Source: Fictibacillus sp. FJAT-27399 (lineage in GTDB: Bacteria > Bacillota > Bacilli > Bacillales > Fictibacillaceae). Taken from it: 64,000 nt of DNA. The notes below the pieces were generated by a model. That model saw only the letters and a program-made list of their open reading frames with translations, ran no database searches and was not told where the DNA came from. Shown piece after piece: positions 16,778 to 25,717 of this stretch. The stretch covers positions 947,762-1,011,761 of the forward strand of contig NZ_LMVC01000001.1 of the NCBI RefSeq assembly GCF_001510655.1, read 5' to 3'. Made by a program: the position numbers and the translations under genes. Position 1 is the stretch's first letter. Each line of letters opens with the position of its first letter.

Positions 16778-17939
16778 GAAAATAAGCCTCCCTATTCATA
16801 TATACAGAAACTCCATTTTTGTACGTTTCGGTTATGGTTAATTCATTCTTTTCTGATTGGTGAAGCAATAGAAAATCTGCTGGTGCACCTTCACAGATGC
16901 CTTTCTGTTGCGGCAAATTCATCACCGTGGAAGGATGGATTGAGGCCAGGTCCACAGCAAGAGATAAGCTGCACAGTCCCCGCCTGATCAAATGGTTAAT
17001 CCCCCATGACTGCGTTTGAGCTGACCCTGCCAAAAGATCGGCATTATCATTCATATATAGCCTTCCGCTCTTATCCAGTACAACATCACCGCCAATATGA
17101 AGATGATAAGAACCTTCAGGCATTCCGGCTAATGAGACACAATCACTGACCAGAATGGCCAGCTTCCCTTTCATCCTCAGGATGACCTTTATGACTGAAT
17201 CGGGGAGATGAAATCCATCAGCAATCATGCAGGCGGCAAGCTCATCGCTTGCCAGCTGTTCCCAAAGGTAGTTAGGATGCCTCTTTAACATGACATGAGC
17301 ACCATTTCCTAAATGGGTAGACATCTTCGCTCCCGCCTCAATCGCGTTTTGGATGTTTTCAGGGGTGGCAGATGTATGGCCTATGGAAACGAGAACACCA
17401 TGATTTGTACATTTTTTTATAAACGATGCGGACCCAGGCCATTCGGGTGATACGGTGAGGATGGAAATCCGTCCCCCAGAAGCTTCTTGCCACATCTGAA
17501 ATTCAGTCCAGTCAGGAGCTTTAACGAATTGTTCAGCATGAGCTCCCCGAGGTCCATCCTGGGGAGATAAGTAAGGCCCCTCTAAATGAATGCCCGGAAT
17601 GGCTTGATTGACCGTTTTGTTTGTTCCTGCTGCTTTTTGGAATACGGACAACGAGTTTATTATGTTTTCCGGGTGATTGGTGATGATCGTAGGATAAAAT
17701 GTAGTTACTCCCTGGCTCCATAAATGTCGAACGGTAGATTCGATAGAAGCAGGTGTGAGCGTTGCGTCATTATAATCAATTCCTCTATACCCATTGACTT
17801 GTAGATCAACAAAACCCGGTGCTATGATCGGTAGTTCTTTTCGCTGTTCATCCTCTTCAATAGAAAGAAACACTCCATCTTCAAAACTCACTTTTACTGC
17901 TTTGCCAGTTTTATAGTGAATCGCAGAAACTTGTTTCAC
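16755..17939 (-). CDS. nagA: N-acetylglucosamine-6-phosphate deacetylase
   Basis: Hydrolyses GlcNAc-6-P to GlcN-6-P and acetate in the cytoplasm. Amidohydrolase-fold signatures: APGFVDLQVNGYRGIDYND near the N-terminus, HLEGPYLSPQDGPRGAH with the metal-binding Glu, SIGHTSATPENIQNAIEAGA and THLGNGAH with the conserved His residues, and VSDCVSLAGMPEG with the catalytic Asp. Length of 394 is normal. It starts with GTG directly after the nagB stop, so it relies on coupling; the ribosome site is weak (GGTGG). Together with nagB it gives the standard GlcNAc route to fructose-6-P. Confidence 0.93.
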   Translation of the reverse strand: MKQVSAIHYKTGKAVKVSFEDGVFLSIEEDEQRKELPIIAPGFVDLQVNGYRGIDYNDATLTPASIESTVRHLWSQGVTTFYPTIITNHPENIINSLSVFQKAAGTNKTVNQAIPGIHLEGPYLSPQDGPRGAHAEQFVKAPDWTEFQMWQEASGGRISILTVSPEWPGSASFIKKCTNHGVLVSIGHTSATPENIQNAIEAGAKMSTHLGNGAHVMLKRHPNYLWEQLASDELAACMIADGFHLPDSVIKVILRMKGKLAILVSDCVSLAGMPEGSYHLHIGGDVVLDKSGRLYMNDNADLLAGSAQTQSWGINHLIRRGLCSLSLAVDLASIHPSTVMNLPQQKGICEGAPADFLLLHQSEKNELTITETYKNGVSVYMNREAYFHENTVND

Positions 17940-18710
17940 TTAACAGCCACCGCCAAATGAATCTTGATCTAGATATAATGTACAATTTTTGTGTTTTCGA
18001 AGAACGGAAGCAGGACAATCTTGTGTAATTGTTCCATGAAGCACCGATTGTACAGCATGTGCTTTTGTCTTGCCTGGCACCACACAGTACAGGAATTCAG
18101 CTGAAACCAATGCAGGTATCGTTAATGTAAGCGCCTCTTTTGGCACCTCATCGAGAGAAGAGAAACAGGCATCATTCACTTGCTGTCGCCGGGATGCCTC
18201 GTCTAATGTCACCACTTTCATTGTTTTTGGATCATGAAAATCTGCAACTGGAGGATCGTTGAAGGCAATATGGCCGTTCTCACCGATACCCAAACAAACA
18301 ATATCAACAGGTTTTTCTTTGATTAGTTTTGTGTAACGATCACATTCTTCTTCTGCTCCATTCGTCGTTTGAATAAGATGGACTTCTCTTGGATGAACTC
18401 GATCATATAACTTATCTTTTAAAAAGGAACCAAAGCTTTTAGAAGATCCGGATGGCAAGTCCATATATTCATCCATATGGAAAACTGTAATCCGGCTCCA
18501 GTCAATGCTGTTATCTGCTGCAAGATTATCCAGCAATTCGTTTTGAGAAGGAGCCGATGCAAAAACCATCCGTAGATTTTCCTGAATCGAGAGAAGTTCC
18601 TTAATCTTGCTGCTAACATCACTTGCTGCTTGCTGTCCCATCTCTTTTCTCGTTTCAAATACCTTTACATTTAAACGATCTGATCTACTCGTTAATGGAT
18701 AAACCGTCAT
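17940..18710 (-). CDS. nagB: Glucosamine-6-phosphate deaminase
   Basis: Converts GlcN-6-P to fructose-6-P and ammonia. Signatures are FHMDEYMDL, CLGIGENGHIAFNDPP and the surrounding sugar-phosphate isomerase fold. The ATG at 18710 follows GGGAGG and is preferred over the upstream GTG-type frame at 18746; the product is 256 residues, close to the family norm of about 240-265. It overlaps the end of the ceramidase-like gene by 26 bases. The active-site Asp, His and Glu of the GIGENGHIAF loop are all present. Confidence 0.94.
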   Translation of the reverse strand: MTVYPLTSRSDRLNVKVFETRKEMGQQAASDVSSKIKELLSIQENLRMVFASAPSQNELLDNLAADNSIDWSRITVFHMDEYMDLPSGSSKSFGSFLKDKLYDRVHPREVHLIQTTNGAEEECDRYTKLIKEKPVDIVCLGIGENGHIAFNDPPVADFHDPKTMKVVTLDEASRRQQVNDACFSSLDEVPKEALTLTIPALVSAEFLYCVVPGKTKAHAVQSVLHGTITQDCPASVLRKHKNCTLYLDQDSFGGGC

Positions 18711-20004
18711 ATTCCTCCCTCTCTTTCTTCTGGATAAGGTTATCAATTGCTTCTAATATTCTGTTTTCAACCGTTCGTGAAAACGGGGATGGAAGCGCAA
18801 AATAATAAATAGAGTCCTTGGCTTCATAGCCTCCTTCACTCAGTTGGGCTGCTGTTGAAACATAACCAATCATTCCATTGCTGTACGGAAGGGGTATGAT
18901 TCGTCCTCCATACTTTTCTTTCAACTTCAGACCATATTCTGTAACCATTTCGGCGTTCATGGATAGAAAGGACAGATCTTCACAAAACGTCATCAAACGG
19001 AGCTTTAAAGGTACCCCCGCCTCAAAGTCCGAAACACGCTCTTTCATAATGGTGCACCATTCCATCATCAAAAGGTCTTTAGGATAAGCTGCTGGTTCAT
19101 AATGCTCGTCAGAAAGTAATTGCTCAAAGTCCAAGGACAAAACGGTGGTTGAAGTATGTACTTTTGCAGATATTACGTCCTTCCAATGCCTTTCATTAAA
19201 GCAATCCAATACTGAGCTTGCTAATCGTGAACCAAGTCGTTTTACATCCTCTTCTTCTCCCCTGTAAAAGGCATCACCTTTAATAAGGGCCGGCCGGATG
19301 TCACCGCAGCACCCCTGTAAATAACCAGCTATACATCCATTGCCTATTTTCATTTCTACAATCTCAAGCGCAGTTCCAGGAAATTCGGAAGATACATGGT
19401 TATTTCCGGTTGTAGTCGGATGGCATGCATAATGAATCAACAAAGCTTTCGTCTTTTGGCAGTGGGTTTCAAAGCGAACGAGTATGACTTCATTGTCCAC
19501 TAAACCATCAGGATTAGGGGCCATGATGATCTCACCGTTTACTGCCTTTCTGCGGTTAATCCCTATATCAGAGGAAGTAGCTCCTTTTTTTACCGTCACT
19601 TCTTCCGCATTTTGTTTTGCAGACTCAATCGCAAGAAGAAGTTGTTTCTCCAAAAAATCAATATAGGAGTTACTGTAAATCCCCAGATAGGAAGTAAACA
19701 ATCTGCTTGTTTGCGGACCGGAATGATTGTGTGTCGCGTGAAAAATAATGGACTCTGCGGGGATAGAAAATTGTTCAGCGATTTTCTTTTCAAGTTTAGA
19801 AACTAGATCTGACCCCCACCAAATTAAATCAGCAATAATTAACAACGAAGGGTTCTTATTTGTTTCTTCAAAGAAACAAAAAACACGGACATACAGCTTC
19901 GATTTAATTCCTGTGAAAGGGTCTTTACGATGTGCAAAACCAGCCAAATGAACTGGCTGAAAAGGAGTAATATCCTGTTTGGACGTTCCTAACCATATAC
20001 TCAT
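18685..20004 (-). CDS. Neutral ceramidase-like amidohydrolase, short cytoplasmic form
   Basis: First gene of the nag operon. It resembles the N-terminal catalytic domain of neutral/alkaline ceramidases: ITPFQPVHLAGF, FHATHNHSGPQTSR with the zinc-binding His pair, and YACHPTTTGNNHVSSEFPG with further His residues. At 439 residues it is much shorter than known neutral ceramidases and has no signal peptide or C-terminal Ig-like domain. The start has GGGCGG seven bases upstream. Because it sits with nagA and nagB, an intracellular N-acyl amino-sugar amidase role is more likely than true ceramidase activity; this is inference. Confidence 0.75.
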   Translation of the reverse strand: MSIWLGTSKQDITPFQPVHLAGFAHRKDPFTGIKSKLYVRVFCFFEETNKNPSLLIIADLIWWGSDLVSKLEKKIAEQFSIPAESIIFHATHNHSGPQTSRLFTSYLGIYSNSYIDFLEKQLLLAIESAKQNAEEVTVKKGATSSDIGINRRKAVNGEIIMAPNPDGLVDNEVILVRFETHCQKTKALLIHYACHPTTTGNNHVSSEFPGTALEIVEMKIGNGCIAGYLQGCCGDIRPALIKGDAFYRGEEEDVKRLGSRLASSVLDCFNERHWKDVISAKVHTSTTVLSLDFEQLLSDEHYEPAAYPKDLLMMEWCTIMKERVSDFEAGVPLKLRLMTFCEDLSFLSMNAEMVTEYGLKLKEKYGGRIIPLPYSNGMIGYVSTAAQLSEGGYEAKDSIYYFALPSPFSRTVENRILEAIDNLIQKKEREEYDGLSINE

Positions 20005-20037
20005 TTATTTTCCGCCCTTTTTGTTCATAATTAATCA

Positions 20038-20092
20038 TAGTCTATGACTAAATATTCATCTAAAAAATACCACCTTAATCAATGAAAGTCAA
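20038..20092 (-). promoter_or_regulatory. nag operon promoter with inverted-repeat operator
   Basis: On the minus strand TTGACT (20092-20087) and TATTTT (20069-20064) are exactly 17 bases apart. TAGTC-TAT-GACTA (20038-20050) lies near the expected start point. This placement suits repression, most likely by the ROK protein encoded in the operon. Confidence 0.65.
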
Positions 20093-20292
20093 TTAATATT
20101 TTGAAAATTTTAATTATAAGTTGCTTGTAGTCTTTAAGTATATGACACTTTAATTTGCGATAATAAATTTCAAAACAAATTTTTCTCTAAACCTTCATCT
20201 TGAAGAATAACCGGTAACTGGGAATATAGATATATATTACTCCTTTAAATAGGGGTTAGGAATGATACAATGTGCACACGGAGGTGTGGGAT

Positions 20293-20895
20293 ATGTTATT
20301 TCAAAAAAAGGAAGAAATAAAGAAAGACTCTACAAGTCTCAATTTAGAACTAACGAAATTAGAACTTATTAATATTCTTAGCGTTTTAAAAAATCGTTGG
20401 GTGAACATTGTTGAGTTTAACAAGCAGCACTTTCTAATTTTCGACATTAAAAGGTCTGCTCATGTAAAAGGAACAGAACTATCAGACATAAAATATGACT
20501 TCTGTTTAAAGGTGCCCCTACATCATGAATTTGACCTAAACGGATTAAATGTATTAAAACCAGAATTCCAAGATGGAAAGGGTCAAAAGAAAACGGCCAA
20601 AATTGATTTTGAAAATGCGATTTTGGTAGTGGTAGAGTCAACGGCACCATTGTTCTCTATCCATAAAAAGATAGTAGGTGTTCCAAAAGAGGATGAAGAC
20701 TTCGAGGGCGTGTTTGATACTATAAAATTTAATGCTGGAACCGTGGAATATCTAAAAGAACGATACACAGATAGATACGATAGGCCCCAGTTTGAAAAGT
20801 TCATCAATGAAGTCAAAGTAAATGAAGTAGTTAAAAGACAACATAAATGGATACAAAGTTACCGGAAGAAAGTCGATAAATACTTCATTGTATAA
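20293..20895 (+). CDS. Hypothetical cytoplasmic protein
   Basis: I do not recognise this 200-residue protein. The ATG at 20293 is preferred because GGAGGTG lies six bases upstream; a GTG at 20272 has no ribosome site. It begins MLFQKKEEIKKDS. There is no signal peptide, membrane segment or cysteine cluster; composition is charged with Lys/Glu-rich helices at both ends. It stands alone, divergent from the nag operon and followed by an intrinsic terminator, so it is a monocistronic unit in a low-conservation stretch. Confidence 0.6.
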   Translation: MLFQKKEEIKKDSTSLNLELTKLELINILSVLKNRWVNIVEFNKQHFLIFDIKRSAHVKGTELSDIKYDFCLKVPLHHEFDLNGLNVLKPEFQDGKGQKKTAKIDFENAILVVVESTAPLFSIHKKIVGVPKEDEDFEGVFDTIKFNAGTVEYLKERYTDRYDRPQFEKFINEVKVNEVVKRQHKWIQSYRKKVDKYFIV

Positions 20896-20961
20896 TACCC
20901 ACTTTTGCAATTCTTTATATATTGATAACCAATATAAAAAGTTATCCCTTTGTCAAGGTCA

Positions 20962-20994
20962 ACAGAAGGCGTTCTTACGAACCCTTCTGTTTTT
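20962..20994 (+). terminator. Intrinsic terminator
   Basis: ACAGAAGG (20962-20969) pairs with CCTTCTGT (20983-20990), with an inner GTTC/GAAC stem and a TTAC loop, followed by TTTT. It ends the transcript of the 200-residue hypothetical gene. Confidence 0.85.
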
Positions 20995-21086
20995 CGTTTT
21001 CAAGCTTTTTTTCTTTCATTCAAATAACATTCTCCATTTACATTAATGAGCCCAATTATCCTGCCCGTAAACTTAATAATTGTGCT

Positions 21087-21402
21087 ATGACAGATTTCGA
21101 ATGTGTTTTTTGTGGTAAACCTCACTTATGAAGGTAGAATTTGTCCTAATTGCAAGCATAACAATTCCTTAAACCAGTATCAAGAAAGTGAAGTCCGTTA
21201 TTTAAGATATGTAGACGAAGTTCTTGATTTTATTGTTTCTAATGTTCATTTTGAATACGATACACGCCAAAATATTAAACATCTTAACAAATATGAAACT
21301 ACACTTCATTCAGCTACACAAAGGACGGTGCTCCCATCAATTTGTTCATTTAGTATTCTTAATTTATTTAACGACATTCCGAAGTTCCCCGCCTTTCCCT
21401 AA
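21087..21402 (+). pseudogene. Frameshifted zinc-ribbon protein remnant
   Basis: Two overlapping frames together spell a zinc-ribbon N-terminus: MTDFECVFCGKPHL in the first frame, ending at TGA near 21131, then YEGRICPNCKHNN in the next frame, giving CxxC...CxxC. The second frame continues with a plausible helical stretch (YQESEVRYLRYVDEVLDFIVS) to a stop at 21402. A one-base change near 21124 would join them. No ribosome site is visible at the ATG. Read as a decayed gene; family unknown. Confidence 0.4.
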
Positions 21403-21553
21403 GTATTGTAAAGTTGAAATGACCAGGATATATTAAACCCTGCGTTCTGTTCATATCCCTTCTTCGCTAAATGGTGCGCTTCTTAAGTAAGAAAGCGTCT
21501 TCTTTACAAATAAAAAGGGTCCTTTTGAATAGGTCCAGTTTATGGAGTAACGA

Positions 21554-21598
21554 AAAAAGCCCAAGTTCTCAATCTTAATGTTGAAATTGGGCTTTTTA
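21554..21598. terminator. Intrinsic terminator, probably bidirectional
   Basis: AAAAAGCCCAA and TTGGGCTTTTT form the outer stem, with TCAA/TTGA pairing inside, and runs of A and T on the two sides. It lies between the zinc-ribbon remnant (plus) and the phytase-like gene (minus), and could end transcripts from both. Confidence 0.8.
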
Positions 21599-21697
21599 AT
21601 ATTAGAATTTCAATAAAAATCAAACATTATATGAGTTACGAGTTTTTTATTGTTATTGGTACATGATACATCTGTCTTAAGAAGCAAAGCAGTTGGT

Positions 21698-23023
21698 TTA
21701 ATTACTGATTCCAATCTTCCATAGTTCAGTTGGAGTTCCGTTTTGGGAAGTATTGGTGATGCTAAAGTCATTATCATTCATCACAGCTAAGGAATGGTCG
21801 TTGGTCATGGTTAAACCTTCAAGTTTTTCAAACGGATAGCCTAGTTTTAGCATATCAACCACTAAACTTTGTTTTGGAAAAGCGATACCGGCTTTCTCCA
21901 TTTCATCCACCGTCATTTGTTCTAAGCTTTTTGTTGTTCCGGTCGGGCTATTATATTTACCTTGTATATTTGTAGCTTCCGAAAGATCGATTTGATAAAT
22001 TTTTTTTACTTGAGATTCACTTCCTCCAAAGCTGTCCCTTTTATCGACAAGGAGAGTATGGTCATCCTTCGCATATAGATCAGAAACATAAATGTTCGAT
22101 TGTTTCAAATCATTATATTGTTTTTCGTCATCTGTTAAATAAACATATTCTCCAGCCACTTTTAATGTTTCCAGGTTGATTTTAAGAATCCTGAGTGCCC
22201 GCGAACGGTTACTGGTATCTTCATCAGGATTTCCAAGCGGTCTTTGCGTAAGAGCGAACATCCATTTTCCATCAGGGGAAATGGTAACTCCCTCAAACCC
22301 TTTATTAGAAATTCGTTTAGAAAATACAGCAGGTAAACTATCCTTTACTGGAATGTTCGGAGCATTTTCATATTGCTCGGACATGCCTGATGGAAGAAGT
22401 CGCTGTAAAATCGTACCGTCCCGCTTTACTTGTACAAGACTCGGACGATATTCGTCGCTGAGCCAAAATGTATCATCTTTCGGACTGTATGCGAGTCCTT
22501 CTGTGTCCAGGCCATAAGGGTCATAAGGCAATTGTTTTTCTCCTTTTTCATCATAGGGCGTTTCATCAAGTCCCGGCAGATTGGATACACCGGAAATGTA
22601 GTTATTACCGGTAATCTCGTCTGTGCCTTTTGGCAATTTTAGCTTGATCGTTTTAAGGATTTCCACTTCACCGTTGGATACTTTGATTTTATAAATCCTG
22701 GGTGTATACGTCGGCACGGGGAAGGTGCGTCTTTTTTCACCATTTACGACCACTTCACCATTTGGCCCCCGGTCAGCTGTCGTATAAAAAATAGTATCGG
22801 GATCCCCTGGAAGATGAGTGAGTGAAGAACCCATGCCTGCTTTTATCCCATTTCCTACATCAGGAGGATTTTTTACTAAAAACCGTTCTTTGACAACGGG
22901 ATTTGAATTGCTTACCTGAGTGGAAGAAGTCGCTGCCTCGGTCACTGCATCGTGAGTATATGCGAATGCGGCTGAAAGAAAGCTAAAAGTCAAAATACCT
23001 GTTAAAACTATTTTTTTGTTCAT
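21698..23023 (-). CDS. Secreted esterase-like phytase-domain protein (PF13449 type)
   Basis: Secreted or surface protein of about 441 residues. The ATG at 23023 gives a classic signal peptide ([22 protein letters not shown]); the longer frame to 23083 does not. The mature part is a beta-propeller-like domain of the esterase-like phytase type: [35 protein letters not shown] and [20 protein letters not shown]. Members have been linked to phosphoester or phytate hydrolysis, but biochemical evidence for most is thin. It stands alone between a terminator and the GrpB fragment. With the phosphatase fusion protein at 25.7 kb it may serve phosphate scavenging, an inference. Confidence 0.82.
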   Translation of the reverse strand: MNKKIVLTGILTFSFLSAAFAYTHDAVTEAATSSTQVSNSNPVVKERFLVKNPPDVGNGIKAGMGSSLTHLPGDPDTIFYTTADRGPNGEVVVNGEKRRTFPVPTYTPRIYKIKVSNGEVEILKTIKLKLPKGTDEITGNNYISGVSNLPGLDETPYDEKGEKQLPYDPYGLDTEGLAYSPKDDTFWLSDEYRPSLVQVKRDGTILQRLLPSGMSEQYENAPNIPVKDSLPAVFSKRISNKGFEGVTISPDGKWMFALTQRPLGNPDEDTSNRSRALRILKINLETLKVAGEYVYLTDDEKQYNDLKQSNIYVSDLYAKDDHTLLVDKRDSFGGSESQVKKIYQIDLSEATNIQGKYNSPTGTTKSLEQMTVDEMEKAGIAFPKQSLVVDMLKLGYPFEKLEGLTMTNDHSLAVMNDNDFSITNTSQNGTPTELWKIGISN

Positions 23024-23089
23024 GTCGTCTATGATCCCCCCGTAATTGTAAAAAAGTTTAATCACACAACGGAAGTATATCATTCAAAT

Positions 23090-23308
23090 ATGAAGAAATT
23101 AAAAAAGGAACGTAAAATAAATATGAAGAAGAGTTTGCGCCAAATAAACAGAAGAAAAGAAGCTGCTGTACGAAATATTTCAATCAGAGATTATTCAAAT
23201 TCTATTCATCATATTGGAAGTACATCGATTCCAGGTCTAGTAGCAAAACCCATAATCGATATCTTAACCGGAGTTCAAGATATCGATGGGGTTGATCAAT
23301 ATAATTAA
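23090..23308 (+). pseudogene. GrpB-family protein fragment
   Basis: The 72-residue frame contains the strongest signature of the GrpB/UPF0157 family, [20 protein letters not shown], followed by [11 protein letters not shown]. Intact members are about 170 residues; here the N-terminal strand and more than half of the C-terminal domain are missing, and no ribosome site precedes the candidate ATGs. It is a truncated remnant. Confidence 0.7.
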
Positions 23309-23461
23309 GCAATGATATCCATTGAACGACAACTTTGTAAATCCGCTTCAAGAAACATAAAAAAGGCAACCCCCAATAGAACTGGCCAATTGGGACACAA
23401 ATATAGTGATAATCTCCTTTTAGCCTTTTTTATTTAAGTAGAACTCTCCTTTTTGCAAAAT

Positions 23462-23488
23462 AAAAAAGACCGGCGTATGCCAGTCTTA
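23462..23488 (-). terminator. Intrinsic terminator overlapping a stop codon
   Basis: On the minus strand AAGAC-T-GGC, loop ATAC, GCC-G-GTCTT, followed by TTTT. The stem begins inside the TAA at 23488-23486 that ends the second frame of the broken gene just upstream. Confidence 0.8.
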
Positions 23489-23733
23489 TTTTTGTTTTTC
23501 TTTTTCTTTTTCTTCCAACTTTTGAACAAGATCCTCAATAAAGTCATGAAACTTTTCAACCGTAACCCAATTTTGCCTTGCATCATATGTAGATGGTTTT
23601 TCCCATCTACCAAACCAAATACTTGAGTTTTTTCGAAAGAAGCTGCTATTTCATTCGATAGACTACCAAAGGCTATCACCACTTCATTTGACTGATCGTC
23701 CTTATTTTCTGTAACCAATTTATTAGTGATCAC
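23486..23733 (-). pseudogene. Small gene broken by a one-base frameshift in an A-run
   Basis: The first frame reads from a GTG at 23733 (ITNKLVTENKDDQSNEVVIAFG) to a run of six A (plus-strand T, 23628-23633). Past that run, sensible coding continues in the -1 frame: WFGRWEKPSTYDARQNWVTV and FHDFIEDLVQKLEEKEKEKQ, ending at TAA 23486-23488 inside a good terminator. Adding one A to the run would give one frame of about 83 residues. Two stop codons just before the GTG suggest that the N-terminus is also lost. It begins nine bases after the WG-repeat gene. Family not recognised. Confidence 0.5.
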
Positions 23734-23741
23734 CTACTAGT

Positions 23742-25436
23742 TTAATAATATATTAATTTGATGATGACTTTCCCATTTTTGTCGATGAACCCTGCTTTTC
23801 CGTTCTTTTTTACATAGAGCAGGCCTTCATGGAAGTCACCTAATTCGTCGTATTGAGGAGAAATCACGACCTTTCCAGTTTTATCGATGAATCCATATTT
23901 CCCTTTGTAGTCGATATAGAAATAATCATATTGATTGGAAAAGGAGTTAATTTCACTATATTTGGGTTCGACTAGCATTTTCCCTGTTTCGGTTACGATT
24001 CCGTATTTTGAACCCATCCTCACTCTTATTAACCCTTTACCTTCCATTGGATCAATCCGGTCATATTTAGGTGTGATGATCACTTTTCCTTTGCTGTTTA
24101 TAGCACCTTCTTTGTTTTTTTGCTTAAAAATCAAATAATCACGATTTATTAAGCCTTCGCCATAGGTTGCCATCCTTAAATAGTCATAGGTTGGCTCAAC
24201 TATCACTTTGCCTGTTTCGTTAATAAAACCGTATTTATTATTCTGCCGGATAATAGCTAACCCAATCTGGTTAAAGTAACTAATTGAATCATAGCTGAAA
24301 TCGAGAACGACTTCGCCTTTTCGATTAATGACCCCATACTTGCCGTCCTTTGAGGCCACCGCTGCATCTTTGCGAAATACATAAAGTGCGGTTTCATCAC
24401 CGTCTTCTGCTTTCTCAAACTGTGGTTTAATCACCATCGATCCAGTTGTATCGATGAATCCAATCTTTCCATCAATAACAACGGAAGCCAGGCCTTCTGA
24501 GAAATGACTCGTTTCGTCAGAAATTGGCTCAACAATTACTTTTCCTTTTGAACTAACGAAACCGTACTTTCCACCCAATTTTGTTTGAGCAAATCCCTTG
24601 TTAAATGGCCAAATCTGATCATATTTAGGTTCAACCATGATTTTCCCACTTAAGCTCATCAGTCCATATTTTCCTGCGTTTCGAATCTTTGCCAAGCCAT
24701 TTTGAATTGAACCGATGCTATCAAAAGTTGGGGCAACGATGACGTTTCCTTGCTTATCGATAAGGCCGAACTTTTTGTTAAGAATGGCAGTGAATACACC
24801 ATTTGTGTTCATTGTAATTTCATCATATGTGGGGACTAAAACGATTTTTCCGCTTGTGTTTATAAGTCCGTATTCTCCCTTACTCTTGTAAAATGCAACT
24901 CCGTTGTGAAAATCATCGATTTTTTCATACTTGGGTGACACGATTGTTTTTCCACTTGTATTGATAAGCCCGTACTTTCCCTTACTCTTGTAAAAAGCGA
25001 CTCCGTTGTGAAAATCACCGATTTTTTCATACTTGGGTGAAACAATTGTTTTTCCGCATGTATTGATGAGTCCGTATTTGTTGTCCTTTTCTACTAGAAT
25101 TGGGCTCTTATAACCATCCGCTGCATACTGGTATTTAGGTGACACAATTACTATGCCCTTTTGGTTGATGAACCCATATTTATTATTCTGTTTGACTCTC
25201 AATAAGTTAGTTCGCTTTGATTGGGTAATCTCTTCATACAGCGGCTTAATGACAACTCTTCCTTTTTTGTCCATCATTCCATATTTCCCATTTTGCACGA
25301 ATGAAACGAGCCCATTTGTAAATTGAGTACCTAGAACTTTTTTACTTGTTGCTGCATGTGTTGTGGACTGAGTTGTACCTAGTAACAAGCTCATTAATAA
25401 AAACACGAATACCCAAATCTTCAAATGATTCTTCAT
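23742..25436 (-). CDS. Secreted WG-repeat protein
   Basis: Exported protein of 564 residues made almost entirely of WG (KWG) repeats. The ATG at 25436 follows AAGGAGGGAG and gives a signal peptide (MKNHLKIWVFVFLLMSLLLG, cleavage near AATSK). I count 15 repeats of the pattern KYGfIn-k-GkvIv-PkYd-i, spaced about 34-37 residues. Repeats 3 to 5 are nearly identical at DNA level. WG repeats are thought to form propeller or solenoid binding surfaces; no enzyme domain is present. The ligand is unknown, and cell-surface or protein binding is the usual guess. Confidence 0.88.
   Translation of the reverse strand: MKNHLKIWVFVFLLMSLLLGTTQSTTHAATSKKVLGTQFTNGLVSFVQNGKYGMMDKKGRVVIKPLYEEITQSKRTNLLRVKQNNKYGFINQKGIVIVSPKYQYAADGYKSPILVEKDNKYGLINTCGKTIVSPKYEKIGDFHNGVAFYKSKGKYGLINTSGKTIVSPKYEKIDDFHNGVAFYKSKGEYGLINTSGKIVLVPTYDEITMNTNGVFTAILNKKFGLIDKQGNVIVAPTFDSIGSIQNGLAKIRNAGKYGLMSLSGKIMVEPKYDQIWPFNKGFAQTKLGGKYGFVSSKGKVIVEPISDETSHFSEGLASVVIDGKIGFIDTTGSMVIKPQFEKAEDGDETALYVFRKDAAVASKDGKYGVINRKGEVVLDFSYDSISYFNQIGLAIIRQNNKYGFINETGKVIVEPTYDYLRMATYGEGLINRDYLIFKQKNKEGAINSKGKVIITPKYDRIDPMEGKGLIRVRMGSKYGIVTETGKMLVEPKYSEINSFSNQYDYFYIDYKGKYGFIDKTGKVVISPQYDELGDFHEGLLYVKKNGKAGFIDKNGKVIIKLIYY
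24845..25048. repeat. Tandem 102-bp repeat inside the WG gene
   Basis: Two neighbouring 102-bp units (34 codons), with matching positions at 24850, 24952 and 25054, encode near-identical KYGLINTSGKTIVSPKYEKI-DFHNGVAFYKSKG segments. This points to recent unit duplication within the coding repeat. Confidence 0.8.
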
Positions 25437-25664
25437 AAAATCTCCCTCCTTGTTCTTGAATGATGACATTTTTTCACAATCTGAATTATCGCTTGAACTT
25501 CTTTACTTTTTCATTATTTCCTACACCATTCCTCCTTTATAATTTAGACGAAATGTATATTAGGAAGTTACAAACTTATGTCTTAGGGGATCCATATTTT
25601 CATCTTGTCGGTCAGCAGGTCCACTGGCTGCAATGATTGATGTATCCGAAATAAATAAATAAAA

Positions 25665-25695
25665 AAGACCGTTCAGTTTCATACTGAACGGTCTT
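25665..25695 (-). terminator. Intrinsic terminator
   Basis: AAGACCGTTCAGT and ACTGAACGGTCTT form a 13-bp perfect stem with a five-base loop. On the minus strand it is followed by TTTTTTATTT, ending the phosphatase fusion transcript. Confidence 0.93.
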
Positions 25696-25717
25696 CTACA
25701 AGCTTCACTCTAAACTA

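Noticed and set aside
20922..21131. A separate 69-codon gene
   Set aside because: Only its last 14 codons look like protein, and they belong to the frameshifted zinc-ribbon remnant.
23628..23633. Programmed -1 ribosomal frameshift at the A-run
   Set aside because: The A AAA AAC heptamer is out of phase with the first frame, and no downstream stimulatory structure was seen; a lost base is simpler.
24845..25048. CRISPR-like tandem repeat
   Set aside because: The repeat is in frame within the WG gene, has no spacers and encodes protein repeats.
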